DNA of 64,000 nucleotides, taken from positions 49,363 to 113,362 of the forward strand of contig DF237230.1 in the NCBI GenBank assembly GCA_000708835.1. Direction: 5' to 3'. Both the position numbers and the translations under genes were made by a program. Positions 46,101 through 59,100 of the stretch are shown here, in pieces. Within the stretch, counting starts at the first letter, position 1; the number at the start of each line of letters is the position of its first letter. The notes below the pieces were generated by a model. It saw only the letters and a program-made list of their open reading frames with translations, was not told the origin of the DNA and searched no databases. Origin of the DNA: Klebsormidium nitens. Taxonomy: Eukaryota > Streptophyta > Klebsormidiophyceae > Klebsormidiales > Klebsormidiaceae.

Positions 46101-47888
46101 GGTATGGAACACCTTGACTTAAATGCGTCCCTACTCTTTGTATCTTGACGAGGCCCATATACTGAGCATTTCGTGAGCTTGTGGTTTAGCTGGTTTCCAA
46201 ATCTTTTTGTCGTCTTCTCCTTTCTCGTGCGTTTGCCCATTGGATTCTATCGCTGGGGTTCCCTTCCTCGTTCCACATACCTACTGAAATTCCGAAGGGG
46301 CTATGCTAGGCTTGCTGCTCGCAAGACTGGCTCATTTTCGTACCTGCTCAATGAAACTTGGTTAATGCATTGATGGTTTGGCGGCAAGCTTGGTCACATC
46401 GAAGGGTGCGCTCTTTTCGGGCTTGATCGGCTCCTTGCTTTCGGAGTCCTCTTCAAATCAAAATGCGCCTCCCAACCTTGTGAAGTGCGAACGAGGAGCG
46501 GGCAGATCCGAACGGTTGTTGGTTCGCCAGCCAATGTTGCCTTGTGAGAGCGCTGACTACGAACGCCTCTACCCATTATAGGAGTTGAGATTCTAAGAAT
46601 ACTAAGACGGGCACGTTTCAAGACGGTCATCAGTCTGTGACTCCATTCCCGAGTCTTATCAACCCAACACTTGAGACCAATATTGACAAGCACTTCGTTG
46701 TGTAAGAAACGGACATCTCCCCATTCAGAAAAGCGGGTCGCCCAGAATCGCAGAGATAGCCTAAGGCCTATGAACTTTTTCGGAGTCCCCTTGTTGAGTC
46801 TTCCGCATCAGCAGCGTTAATTATACCAAGTTCTCCATGAGTAACAACAGTCCTTGTGAGAAGAAAAGCGATTTGCCAGGTACCAGTTCTGCTGCTAACG
46901 CACGCGTTCGTGTGCAGGCGGAGATAGCCCCCGGTCAACCCACGTGCTCGTGTGGGGAGGATCCGAAGCCCGGTTTGTGCGTCAAGCCGAAGAGGGGGAA
47001 CGCCATCCTCTTCTGGAGTAAAGTAAGCTTGTTCAGGGCTTTCTGTCCCTTTTCTTACATTGGTCGACGTCTCCAAACCGGTTTGCCGCGTTCTAGTCTG
47101 AAGTCAAGAAAGCCCATCAGGATTGTTTGTTTCTTTTCATTTCATTGGTTGGCGTTTCCACTTTTCCCGGTTGCTTTTCTGAGTCATGCCAGCAATGAGC
47201 TGGCGTTTCCGCTTCACCCGGCTGCTGTTTTGAGCTTGCGAAAGATGAACTGTTTATCCGTGAGAAGAGCAAGCAAAAAGTCAAGGGAAAAGAGGTAGTT
47301 CTTTCATTGAGGCAACGTCGTGATTGCAACGTGCACCAGTAATATACTCTGTGTAATCTGATGAGGCGTTACCTGATCAACGCCATCATCGTTCTCGACC
47401 GGTCGTGGTTGCCTCTACGCACGTCACACGAGCTCTGAAAACGTATCCAGAAAGGTCGGAGTCGGCTCGCATTGCGAGTTCTGTTGGCGCTTCTTTTCCC
47501 CATATGAAACGCGGAAACCTGGTGGCTGATGGAGCTTCGTAAGCGCAAGTCGAAATGGCACCGCTGGTCAAAATGTCCTTTGTGTATGATTCTCTTTATA
47601 CCGGAGAACATAGAGATCTTCGGCGGGAGCGCTAAAACAGTCTCCGGATTCCAGACGCGATATGGTTTTCGAACGCAAGAAGGAATCTCGATTGTGCGCC
47701 CTCGTCTGTTCTTGTGATGCATGCACGGCGTACTCGGGTCTTCATTGCAACAAAAAGAAGCCGACAATGTTTGTTTGCAGACTCTAGAGGGGGCCGTGGA
47801 TCCCTTGAGTCTACATGGGGGCTGCCCTGTCGTGGTGGGGGAGAAGTGGAGTTCGACCAAATGGATCCGGGAACGAGCGTTTGTCTGA
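40174..47888 (+). CDS. prolyl 4-hydroxylase alpha-subunit-like protein, complete
   Basis: A 2-oxoglutarate/Fe(II) dioxygenase of the plant P4H type, which hydroxylates proline in secreted cell-wall proteins such as extensins and arabinogalactan proteins in the ER/Golgi. Exons: 40174-40267, 41228-41335, 41998-42047, 42472-42537, 43217-43291, 43997-44074, 44628-44750, 45384-45473, 46918-47022 and 47781-47888. Phase is unbroken and they give 298 aa, the usual length. Residues about 20-32 (ATLFVVATIVLG) form a short signal anchor. EIISWNPRIILFHNFLS starts the catalytic domain. Fe ligands are His about 191 and Asp about 193 (KPHHDYF) and His about 275 (LHGGCPV); the 2-oxoglutarate Lys is about 285 (GEKWSSTKW). 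RTSSGMFL and VLMYLSDVEEGGETIFPN are conserved blocks. No ShK domain is present at the C-terminus. The start Met at 40174 gives the anchor and phase 1 into the second exon. Confidence 0.93.
45441..45690 (+). repeat. duplicated 3' edge of a hydroxylase exon
   Basis: The end of exon 45384-45473 and the first 50 bp of its intron have a degraded copy about 165 bp downstream. GGGGGC.AA..CCA.CTTTCCAAA.GTGA is at 45611-45640 against the exon end, and TTCTTCCCTTCTTGTCTTT is identical at 45504 and 45672. The donor GT at 45474 corresponds to the GT at 45637-45638. Confidence 0.75.
47151..47240 (+). repeat. 51-bp intronic tandem duplication
   Basis: GGCGTTTCC, then TT..CCCGG.TGCT.TTTTGAG, occurs from 47151 and from 47202 in the last intron of the hydroxylase gene. 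The copies are imperfect. Confidence 0.7.
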
Positions 47889-49228
47889 GTGGTGCAAATA
47901 AAATCACAAACTGACTTCATTGAATACTGAGACGAGACTCAGTGCAGATTGATCTTGCAGGGCCTAGTGGCGTGTAACATAGTAGATACAAAGATCGGCC
48001 GGGTCGGACGTTTCCGATGTTTTCAAGCATGTACTGACCTCCAGTCTTCAACGCAACTCGAAATCGGACTGTCTAAAGATACAATCATGTGAGCGCTGCG
48101 CCAGGGTGTTGGGCGGCCGGGCCCGGGCGAGCCTGTTTCGACACAGCACTTGTGGCGGTTATTGGCATGCACCGTCGAGCCCATTATGACGATGCGCAGC
48201 CTTGCAGCAGCTGAGCAGGGCTGGGACCCGGCATGCAGAGCATGGCAGACTCAGAACTTACATGCGCATGCCCTCCGACACTGATCTCAGCTATGCTAGG
48301 CCAAGATCGATATATCAGATTGCGGAGTGTTCAAGTTACTCTTGTGCGTACTCTATCGATCCAGCCGCCTAGCTAGGCGACTGGCCAGCGCGGCCGGGCA
48401 AGCGTCCGACACCAAGTCATCATTACTAGCATGCAGCATGCACTGACTTGACATCGGATTGGTCTGATCCAAGCGGCCCGGCAACTTCATGTGAGGCCGA
48501 TCTACTGCCGCCATGTCGAAACGCGTTGAATGCTTGCGGCCCGGTCCATGCAGTTCGGTCGGAGGGTGCATGGTCTCGATCTTTTCGTTGTAACGCCGTA
48601 GCCAGTACGGCCATATTAGGCTTCTCACGGCATACAATTGTTGACAATCCTCATCAGCTCGTTGCTGCAGTCACTGCAGCAACCGTCGAGTGGCAGAGAC
48701 GGCGGCCTGCATACATGCACATGATCAGCATGCGCACACCGCGGCCGGCCCGGACTTGCATGAGTGCATGACACCGAAGCATGCATGCAGTGAATATCGA
48801 CGGTGATCGAATCTCCTATTGGAAGCATCATCATGTAGGCCAGGCGGCTTCTAAGCCCATTCGATCCCGAACGTAAGTTTGAAACATCATTTGAATAGCA
48901 TGTGCATATTCGGAACACGAAGGAACACTATACCTACATCGACACTGTATACAAGAATGATCCGCCCATGCTGCGCTAGTAAGCCTGGCAATCTGCCAGC
49001 AAGAAGGAGGCGGCACTAGAACTTGTGGGTGTACTAAGAATCAGTAAGCGTAGCAACTCACATCTCAAGAAGGTTGGATGTCATTTAGAAACTCATATAC
49101 TTTACTAACTAAAAACCGGAGGTGTGCTACTTGAATCCTCCGAATCTATCCTGGGCCCTAGGCACTTGAAACAACAAACACGTTCTATGGCCTGTATTGT
49201 CAAATGAACCATACTTAGAGGTCAAGTG
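47889..49228. other. intergenic region between convergent genes
   Basis: The 3' regions of the hydroxylase (plus) and the PPR gene (minus). The stretch 48060-48960 is strikingly rich in GCATGC/TGCATG/GATC palindromic words (for example GCATGCATGCAG near 48778) but has no motif-bearing frame. Confidence 0.6.
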
Positions 49229-52200
49229 TCAGAACGAAGGTACCATTGCAGGCACACCGCTGCCCCTCCATCCAGGGCCCGTCCATTTGGGTCCCCTCTT
49301 TGCTTCCCCGAGCCCAACTTGCTCCTCGTTTCTCATCCGTAGCAGCTCAACCGGAATTTGCACGTCCCTCAGCGCCAGACTCTTCACCACCGCATCCTTT
49401 GAAAGCCACTCCCGCATTGGCCCAGCCGCCGCCACCAACCGCCGCTCGTCCTCCCGCGACACCACAAACGGCGCCCCGAGCCCCGCCAGCTTCGCCATCA
49501 CTGCCCGCCGGACCGCACCGTTACCACTTGCAGACAGGTTGCCGCTCACGACCTCTTGTCCTGCGCCTGTGAAAACGGCCAACCCGTACGGGAGCATCGC
49601 CTGTGGCCGCCGGAACTCAATCACCACTTCCCCGAGCCACATCAAAAGCATCGCCTCCGCACCCCCGACGCTCAGTCCCCGCACGTCGAGCGCCCACTCT
49701 TCCGGCGTCACCACGAGTGCGCTCCCATAAAGCCCAAACCCTCTCGCAAGCTCGACTAACCTCCCCGCACGTTTCCGCAGCCCGAGGCTCCACGTCGCGT
49801 CGAGCAGCGCGTTCGCCCAGCTCTCGGCCTTCTCGCGGCCCAACTTTGCGAGCCCGCCGACCGCGCGCCCGACCTCCGCCCACACTAGTTCTCCGGCCTC
49901 GGGGGACGTCAGCACAGAGTGCGCAGGAAGCGCGAGGCCGCACGCGCCTTCGGCGCCCTTCGCGTCCCCCTCGGCGGCCCCCCCGAGCGCCCGCAGAAGC
50001 GGCCCCGCCGCAGCCCAGTTACCGTCCGAATTCGCCACTGCGGACAGAACCGCCGTGCACACTTCCCGGTCCGGTTCTAGTTTGCACACCTGGCGCATCT
50101 CCCAGAGAGCGGCGGCAGCTTCCCGGACGAAACCCCCCTGCCCGAACGACTCGATAAGTGCGGCGTAACCGATGAGCCCCGGTTGGTAACCCCGGCGGCG
50201 CATCTCGGCAAATGTGTCCTTGGCCTTTTTGAACCAGCCGCCGCGGCCGTAGGCGCCGATGAGGGCGGCCCAGGCGCGGGGAGTGGGCTCCATGTTGCGC
50301 TTCTCCATCTTCTGGAACGTGCTCTCGGCCTCAAGCTGCTTGCCGTTCCTGTTGGGAGAAGATGGATGATTAGTGGACTGTTGATTGGATCCCACTCAAG
50401 GAAAACCAGTTCTGAACGTTGGATGTCCACGAATTTGGAAAAGGATGAACCAACAGAATACGACCCAATTGCAACGGCCAGAATCGTTTCGATGTGTCTC
50501 TTGGACATTACACGCAAATCGACAAGTTGGCTCTGATGAAGAAATATTCTCGACCAGAATCAAGTCCGTCAGCAATCGAAGAGCCGTCAGTCAAACGGAC
50601 AAACAAGCCGTCCAGAAGCTGCACATCCAGAATTGCATGGAAGTTTGGGAAGAGCAAGCAACCGCACCATCGAATCGAAAACCAACTCTGACTTCCAAAC
50701 GACTGATCCCAAAATTCACCATACCTGCCGTAAGCTTCAAGGAGAGCAGTGAAAGCCGCCACTGTTGGTCGGGTGCGAGCGTTGAGCATGTCGGAAAAGA
50801 CGCGCCCCGCTTCGTCCGGCTTCCCCGCAGCTCCGAAAGCCTCGATCAGGACCGTATATGCGCGTGTAGATCCGCGCGCGCCGCAGACCGCCAGCTGGCG
50901 CAGCGTCGCCAGGCCCTCTGAGAGGCGGCCGCCGGTGACGTAGGCCTCAATGAGGCACTCGTAGTCCTGGAAAAGATGGACAGGGAGATGTTACAACGAA
51001 AACGCAACTGCAGAAGCCAGAAGCAGGCAACTCGTTGACTTTCTTTCAAGAAAAGCGTTCTCTTTAACACATCAGACTGTTTTCACAATTACAAGACCTT
51101 CAGCTTCGCTTTGAGAACGCTAAAAACTCGAAACTTGTGTTCCTTGCAGCTTCTAATCCAGCAAACACAATCCTAACCCGCCTGCACGCTTCCCAAACGC
51201 AGAATCGGGCTTCCGACGCCTAAAAGTCTCCAGAGGAGGCCCTCACAAACTTGTCAATACATGCAGTTTGCCCACCGCAGACTCGCATGCAACCAACAAC
51301 CGAGCCTTTGAGAACCCTTACCTTGCCGTTCGGGTCCAAACCCGCAGCCACCATATCCTTCCTGAGCGTCTCCGCTTCCCTCCAAAGCCCTTCCCTGGCG
51401 TAGAGCTCCAGCAGAGCTAGGTACGTCTTGCGCAGCGGAACCGCGCCTGCGGCGCGCATGTCGTGCAGCACCTTCTGCGCACCCGCCACCATCTTCTGGT
51501 CGCACAGCGCCGCAACGAGCTCGTGGAAGCGGTCCATGTCGGGCTTGAGGCGGTCCACAGTCTGCAAGTTCAAATTATTTGAGAGTTCAAGCCGCTGAAA
51601 AAAGGCCTTTGGTGTTTACCAGGATTTACCCAACGTCAAAAATCTTCACCAAATATCTGAGATGCCAAACGCGCACCTTTCACAACAAAGGCTCCAATGA
51701 GGGCGAAGCAGTTGGAAACGGAAAATGGGATAAACACAGAAGAAGGTTCTATCCCAAATTGGGAGAACGAAGAAACGACGAGCAAAAATCACAGACACAA
51801 AGGTTGAAAGAACAGCGTCAACAATATATCTCACGATGGCAAGTTGGAAAAAGGTGCAAGCATCTGTACTTGGACAAAGCTGAGGTAGAAAGCAAGGCTG
51901 CAAAGTAAAAAGCAATCGAGCATTTTATGACAATGACATCAAGGTAAAGGGAAACTAGAAAGAAACGCATTCTAAAACAGCCAACCCACCTGCATCTCGT
52001 CAAACAGCTGCAACACCTCCCCCAGGGGCACTCCCCCCCTCACACACGCGTCAGTCACCTTCCCATACGTGATGAGGTCAGGGGGGGCGCTTGAGTGCCG
52101 CATGCGCTGCAGAAGCGCACGGGCCCGCGCGTGGTCGCCAGCGTTCGAGAGCACGCCCATAAGAGCGTTGTAAGCGAACTGGTCTTGCTCGAGACCTGAC

Positions 52201-54650
52201 TCAGCAATCTCCTCGAACAGCTGGATGGCGAGGGCGGTGCGAGCGGTGCGCTCCTGGTGGGGAGAAGAGAGATTTTTAGGGGCAGCATTGCAACAAACAG
52301 ATTCTGAGACGGTGTCCCTTGGCCAGTCTGTATGTCCAGTGGTGGTCGTTCTTGATACTGCCCAAAAAGCAGAGCTTACGCCTTTGCCCAACGATGATTT
52401 AGTTCTGCGAGTTCCATGAGTTTGTGTGAGTGGTGCATGTGTTCACAATCTTTCAAAGAGAGGTAGCCAACTTGAATTCAGATGTCCAACCCTCTGATAG
52501 TCTTGACAATGTGATACCTTCGTGCTAACCATTTGTGACTAACAGGCATGTTGCTTTAACTCCACGACGCATTCCATGCTTAATAGATCACCACATGAAG
52601 TTGAGGCCCTGAACAAATCCACAAAACAAAAGTAACCCCAAATGCATGCAAGCTGAACAAACAAAGAAGCCCCACATGATGTCCGGGCCCTGAACAAAAC
52701 CAAGAATGACGACACATTCCTGAAACCATCACTTCACCGCCACCCCCCTCACCTGCTGGGCAATATCGTCCATCTCCTCAATCTCCTCCACCTTCTTCCC
52801 CCCCAGAATGGTGATCACGGTCGTGTACGTCCGCTCGTCGGGCCTGCAATCCACACCCTCCAGATACGCCGCTTTCATCAGCGTGAACACGGCCCACGCG
52901 TCCTTCCACCCCCGGGTCATCCCCGCCGTTTGGATCACCTTGTTCCACTCCCTCACATTCAGCTTCCGATCCACCCCCCCGCCGAGCGCAACCCTCACGC
53001 TCGCCCCCTTCTTCAGCATTGCCAGGACATGGGAAACCTGACCCCCCCACTCCGTGGTACCCCCCCCACCGCTTGTCTTGCGCCGGAAGCCCCGCCTGTA
53101 CTCTTCCTGCGCAAGCGCCCCCCCTTGGAAACCCCCCTCCTCGAAGCCGGTCACTGAGCTGTCACTGCTGAGGTCAGCGAAGCCCCGGGTGAGGTCAGCA
53201 AAGCCCCTGGCAGTTTGGCGGAGGCTCTCAACTGTGAAAGAGTCAGAGAAGTCACTGCTGTTCCGGCCCTCGTAAGAGGTGGAAGCGCCGTCGCTAGACC
53301 TCACTTCTGGCACTCCGTAAGCCCTTTCCAAAGCAGGACGCTGATTAGTTACATTCCGCCGGGGGTGCTCGGTCGCGCTCGACTCATCTTGCCAAAACCC
53401 AGTGCTGCTGACAGCGGGTGGGAACTGATCCCCCCTGACCCTGTTCCAGGGGTCTCTCCCAGTCTGCCGCCGATCCTCTTCCTCATCTTCGGATGAACCC
53501 CCCAGACCAAGACTGCTGGGGAGCATGTCGAGAATGTCTAAGTCAAGGCCGTCCTTCGCAAGAGAAACCTCAAGAGAATTCCTCGGATGCTGCTTGTGGG
53601 GAACCTGCAAGTAGACAAGATTAAAGTAAGGGGCCGGTCGCAGGGGGAACACGAGAAGGGGAAAGCTGTGGACTGCATGGTAAAAGCGCTTGACCTTAAA
53701 TAGTTTCTTTTTTGATAAACATATAAATCATGCAATACAATAAGGATAAAAGGATGACTTCTGACAAAAATGCTAGATGCAAAAGTGCAGGTCCAGGTTG
53801 TGGTACCTCTGAAGACCAGAGAACAAGAACTTACGGAAGGAGTGCCAAAGTTTAACTGAAGGGGGCCTTTGAATCCGGAAAAAGCAACATTCAACAAACC
53901 CTTTCTGTCATGCAAAATTACGGTCCACTGGTAAATTCCAGCGAGCAGAGGGCAACTTCGACAACTTCAAGTCGAAAGCGTGGAACATGCCACGGCTAAA
54001 AGAACAACATAGCATGGACATGTCCATTCTTTCAGGTCGCTTCAGACTCTCCTGACGACCAATCTTGCTGAGGCCAGCGAGTTTACCACAGCATACCAAC
54101 AACAAATTCTATCCTTATTCAATGATGTACCCAGTAAAGCCTTTTTGATATAGAACGGTTTTGTCAACACCATGCTTGCAGCTCTGCTGTATGAGAAAGC
54201 ATGCCGAGCACACGCTTTGATCTGAGAGCTTAGATTCAAAGGCAATGAAGCAGAGAGAGGATGTTGAACAAAGCATTAGGCCTAGGAAGAAAACCCTGGT
54301 AACAACATGGCCCTCACCTGCACATTTGCACTGGCAGACCCTCGTGGGTGTAACAGATCCAGGCTCGTCCTCCGCCTCTCGTTAGCGACATCAACACCAG
54401 CTCCCCATTGATTCACACCGCTAGGTTTTGCTTGATGATGTGCAGGGTAGGTCGTCTTCTCCCCTCCTCCTCTTTGTATTGGGTTAGCATGGTTCTTTGT
54501 TTTGCTGGACTGCAGAGAGTGGACGGTGCCCCCTGCTCCCAGGCTGCTCGGGTGCGCTGGAATGAAGGCCGCACCGCCCATGGGGGGGAGCTTGAACGAC
54601 TGTTGCCGGGAGAAGGACCCCGGAGCCGCGTTCATCAGTATGGACGACAT
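49229..54650 (-). CDS. PPR-SMR protein, probably plastid RNA-binding (pTAC2/SVR7/SOT1-type group)
   Basis: Exons: 54650-54318, 53604-52753, 52253-51990, 51561-51322, 50966-50725 and 50348-49229. They give about 1016 aa with continuous phase. The N-terminal 250 residues are low-complexity. From about 300 there are degenerate 35-residue helical-hairpin PPR repeats (YNALMGVLSNAGDHARARAL, YLALLELYAREGLWREAETL, WAALIGAYGRGGWFKKAKDT, YAALIESFGQGGFVREAAAA). A PPR-less linker rich in Ala/Gly follows, then a C-terminal SMR domain with LDVRGLSVG and a TGAG motif. PPR proteins bind organelle RNA base by base; SMR domains are DNA/RNA nuclease-like. The LDVR form of the usual LDxH is also known from the plant protein SOT1. 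Organelle targeting is expected for the family, but no clear transit peptide is visible. An additional small exon between 54318 and 53604 cannot be excluded. Confidence 0.85.
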
Positions 54651-56154
54651 CGTGTCAAAAGCTGCAGAACTGCTGGCAGGTAAGCCTCAATTAGCAAAAA
54701 CGTCGATGTTTTGGGAACTGAAGGAGCAGCGCGATTGAACTTCTAAGTAAAACTTGCCCTCTCTCTTCTGCTGAATGCTCAGCACACGTTGGGCTGCTGG
54801 GTTGCGAACTTGGTGAATCAACCTCAAATTGATAGGGTCCACCGTGCTGGCAGTACAAGAAATGTCTGCTTTGGATAAAGAAACCCTCCTGGCCCCTTAT
54901 TGCGAGCAATGCCGACCCCAACTTGTGAAGAAGGGTTGCCTCCGGAATAATTGTGAACAATTGTTGACCCTCGTATTGCCCCTGCAGATATGCTGGGGCC
55001 TCAGCTGCAGAAGATTGAAACTGCTGGCAATCTGGATCCAAGATCCAGCATTTCAGAAGCTCCTATCACTGCGTTCACAGTTCAATATCTACTCCACCTT
55101 GATACCGTTCACCGTCTCTGCTACCCCTCCCTCCCTCGCAGCCACGGCCGCATTCTTCCTCCTTTCGCTTTGGAGCTCGGTAAAACTGAAAGGGTTTCCT
55201 TTTAGTTGGCTCCACGAGCAGCAAACCACGTCTGCTCTTCAGAGGAGGAGAACGGAAGCCATGGCTGGCAAGCTCCAGCTTGCTTGCACGCTGGATTTGC
55301 TGGTGCCACGCAAACCGAACCTTCGCTTTTGTTCATTGTTTCCGTCTCGTCAGCACTCGATATCCAAATCTCCCAAGCGAAGCCGTTCGATCTGCCTCGT
55401 CGGCAGCTCTCCGCCGTCCGTCCAAGATATGTTGGTCTGGGGGCCGGAATTTGGCCAACGAGGCAGGTTTTCCGGAGTTGCGTCACCAAAGCGCGGCCGC
55501 GGGCGCAAAGCTTGCGCCCTCCGGCCGACGCGCGAGTTTGTTCGAGCAGGTTTTAGAAGGGTTTTGAACCTGGGTTTGCCGCTGGATTAAGCTCATAACC
55601 TCAGAAATTAGGTACATCGACTACTCTTACAAGTTACCGGTATAAGCGGTAAACCCCCATTTTACAAAGAGCATTCCTGATTCAGAATCATCCCGGTATG
55701 TCACAGCTTGTTCAAGGAAAGAGAGTGGGGCGCTAGCCAAGAGAGGCTGCTTGTAGGAAATGGAGTGGACGGAGATGGAGTTGGTGCATGCGCAGCCTCT
55801 TCGGAAATGATCTCAATTGACTAAAAACTTTTGTAGGTCACCATTAAAATAAAAGTGCTCGGCAGAATGTGAACCGCTGAAGGCTGAGTTTGGATAGGTA
55901 TTCCCTCACTTCGGTCGTCTAGCAGTCTTTCTAAGAGCTCAAGTCCTTGAAGCACCCGAGGGTACATCAGAAAAAAAATCTCCTCTTTATGAAAGAAAAC
56001 AATCTCCTCAATCTTCTGAAAACGTGCTGGAGAAAGAGGATCAGATGCTGCTTTGTGTAGCACTGGGGTAAATCTTGCTAAAAGCAGATGGAGACACTGC
56101 AGTAGTCACTTTATATTTTAGGGTTGGATTTGAGAAATTTCAGCCGCTGACGGG
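54651..56154. other. divergent upstream region between the PPR gene and ATG5
   Basis: About 1.5 kb between divergently transcribed genes, holding both promoters. Plus-strand open frames up to 253 codons occur (54829-55590) but lack motifs. A possible small spliced gene starting at 54640 is discussed in the findings. Confidence 0.5.
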
Positions 56155-59100
56155 ATGGCTGGTCAACCGCCTGCAATGGAGGTCCCAGAAGATGCGGCGA
56201 TTCAGAAAGTAGTGTGGGAGGGGAATTTCCCGCTGCGGATTCAATTGGAGGCCAAGGAAGTGACGACGCTGACACCACCACCTCCCCTCTTTGTAGGTGC
56301 CCCGGGAAAATGATTAAACTCTGTACATAGAATTATCCTATGTAGATTGCTTATATATGCAAATTGTGAGAGAAAGTGTTGAAATTTTATGTTTGTTTGA
56401 ACACTCATCGATCTCTGATTTTTGTATAATGTCCTTAAAGACTGTAAAGACTGGAGGACTTTGTTGCACCCTTTGAATCACAGTATATATTCAGATGGAG
56501 GGAGTGCAGTATTGGGTAGCGATGTTGACAACTCTATTTAAAGCCTTAAAGAACCTGCCAATCTCTAGTTAGATTCTTGCTCATGTAATTCCCTCATCTT
56601 CTGAGCCAAACATGTTTCTTCCGGTCCTCTTTTATACCATTTTCCACGCGAATTTCACGGTCGGGAAAATAGAGTGCCTTTGGACTCAAGGTCTCCGATC
56701 TTTCTCCAAACCATTTCAGGCTGTCTTCATGTCATAGGAAGCTTTGGAGTTACCTCACAATAGCATTGGCACATCACCTTCGATAGCGAATCATGACTTT
56801 TGTTCATATGGAAGCATGCAATTGTCCACCGGTCATCACAAAATTGGACGATTTTGTATTCACTTTGAGAAGCCCTGGGAAGTTGGTTTTGTGAAGAGGT
56901 TCCTTGCAAAGAAGAAGTGGTCCGATGCTTAGTGCTTTCCAAGCAAGCTGTGGGCTTTGTATGCGATCTTGACGCAATTTGATCTCACATGGATGATTCA
57001 TGAAACTTCCCTTGGCTGTTCTCAGTCATCCTGGACCGGAATGTCATTCAAGCATTTACCTTCTGAATTCAAAAGATAGCAGTTAGAAGTCACCTTCTGA
57101 ATTCTAAATGTAGATGCGCAGCAATCTAAGACGCCGTTCTACACTTTTCCAGTTGATGGCGCCCAGGCTCGGCTATCTCCCCCTTCTCGCAAGCAAGATT
57201 GAACCTCACTTCCGGGCCGCTCTACCCCCCGGCACGGACGCGATCTGGTTTGAGTACCGAGGCCTCCCCTTGAAGTGGCACATCCCAACCGGCGTGCTGT
57301 ACGACCTGCTGGCGGAAGAAAAGACTCTACCTTGGCAGTTGACGGTGAGCGACTAGAAGAACTTGTTTCTCTCGTGGCTTCCCTGCTGAGAGATACATTC
57401 TGCTTGTGAGACGGGTCATCAAAGTTGGACAGAGCTGTGGTTTGCTCAGTCCCCTGTGCAATTCTGTTCCTGCTAGAGACCATCGTTTTTGGCGCTTTTT
57501 TGCGGCACGTCAGCTGTAATTGAGCAATAGTAAACCATTTGAGTTGCGATAAAACGAGATAACAACATCAGCTATGTTTTACTTCAATATTCCAGTTGCA
57601 TCCGGCCCAATCGTACTGTATTCACCGCCGACCAATCACGCGGACTTTTTTGCAGGTTCATTTTCGAACATATCCAAGTGAGCTCATTCCAATCGAGGGA
57701 GAGGAGACTGTGAAGTGGAGCTACATGAACGCTCTGAAAGAGGTAAGACAGCTTTCGAAACCAGTGTAGCTGGAGCACGAGCCTTGCTTGTCTGGACGCA
57801 CTTCAGTAACTATAGTACGTGTCTTGACCGGTCAACCTCGATCTTTAGATCGAGGTTGACTTTTGTTTTGAAAGCTACTCAGGTTGTTCAAATCGAAAGA
57901 TCGAGAGCCGCTTTTTTTGCTGCCACCTGTCGGTGCTGCGTCTTTAGAAACTTGGAATGAGACGATGCTCATAGTCGAGAATATGTCTATAGACAAGAGT
58001 ACGCGCGTTTCAAGAACGAAGAACGTGGATTTCTTGCATCCACTTCGTCCCCCTATTCTAACCCCCTTCTTGTCCACCTTGACTCATTCTGCTCATCGAA
58101 GTTACGGTTGATCCGTTCGTCAAGACTCGTCTTAATGCATCTCGTTTCGAAATACTTCGGTAGAAAGACCTTGGTAAAGCGCCAAAAACGCTAAAGGTCT
58201 TTCTACCGAACTCTTGGCGTTTTTAGCGCTAATGTTTATTATGGACGTATTCTTATTCCTGATGCTTCTCTTACAAAACCTGTTCCTGTGCCTTGTCCGC
58301 CAGGCAGTGTACATAATGCACGGGAGCACCAAGCCGGTGATGAGCCTGTCGCAGAAAGACCAGGAGGAGCTGTGGCGATCGCTCGCAGAAGGTGGGAATC
58401 ATCCTTCTCGGCTAGAGAATTTAGGTTTCCTCGCATGTGTGAGCGTAGGCCGGTCATTCTATCCAGACGAAGTCCCTTTTCCTCATAACAAACCCCTCTG
58501 GTCGATACTCTGCTGTTCGACGAAGACACGAAGATCCTTTTTGGGACCGTCATGCGAACATGCCGGCAGATCAGTCGAGTCTATCTTCGCCTTCTGTCTC
58601 AAGCGAGCAAGGGTTCTCTGTGGATGAACGATAACCATGAGCCGACCAACATCAAATGCGCAGAGAGGTTCTTCCATTTGGATAACGACCAGGACCGACC
58701 AGAAATGCTGTTCCATTCTGCGGTTCGCTAAGTCGTCCACGATCACAAAAGCACAAGTTTTCCTTTCCAGAGATCTCTACTCAAGAGGTTGGCCTCGAAC
58801 TCTGAGTTCAGCACTAAGAAACACACGCAAGTCTAGTTGCTAGGGATCCAAAGCTGTCCTGACCCGCTAGCTTTTCACTGGAAGACTCACTCTGCCGCAG
58901 GTGATTTCAACAGGCATACGAGCTCGGCCGCAAGTCTTGGCGTCAGCACCAGCAGCAGACCCCGGTCGGTTCCTCTGCGGCTGTACCTGAGACAAGCGGG
59001 GACCAGCGGCGCACATGTCAAGAAGTGGGAGGAGATTGCGGTTACGACGAGATGTGCTGACGTCATGGACAGCGGTGAGGCGTCGAACATGCCGCTTGGT

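Noticed and set aside
54829-55590. 253-codon plus-strand open frame upstream of ATG5
   Set aside because: No motif or domain, low-complexity stretches, and it runs through what should be promoter sequence; chance open frame.
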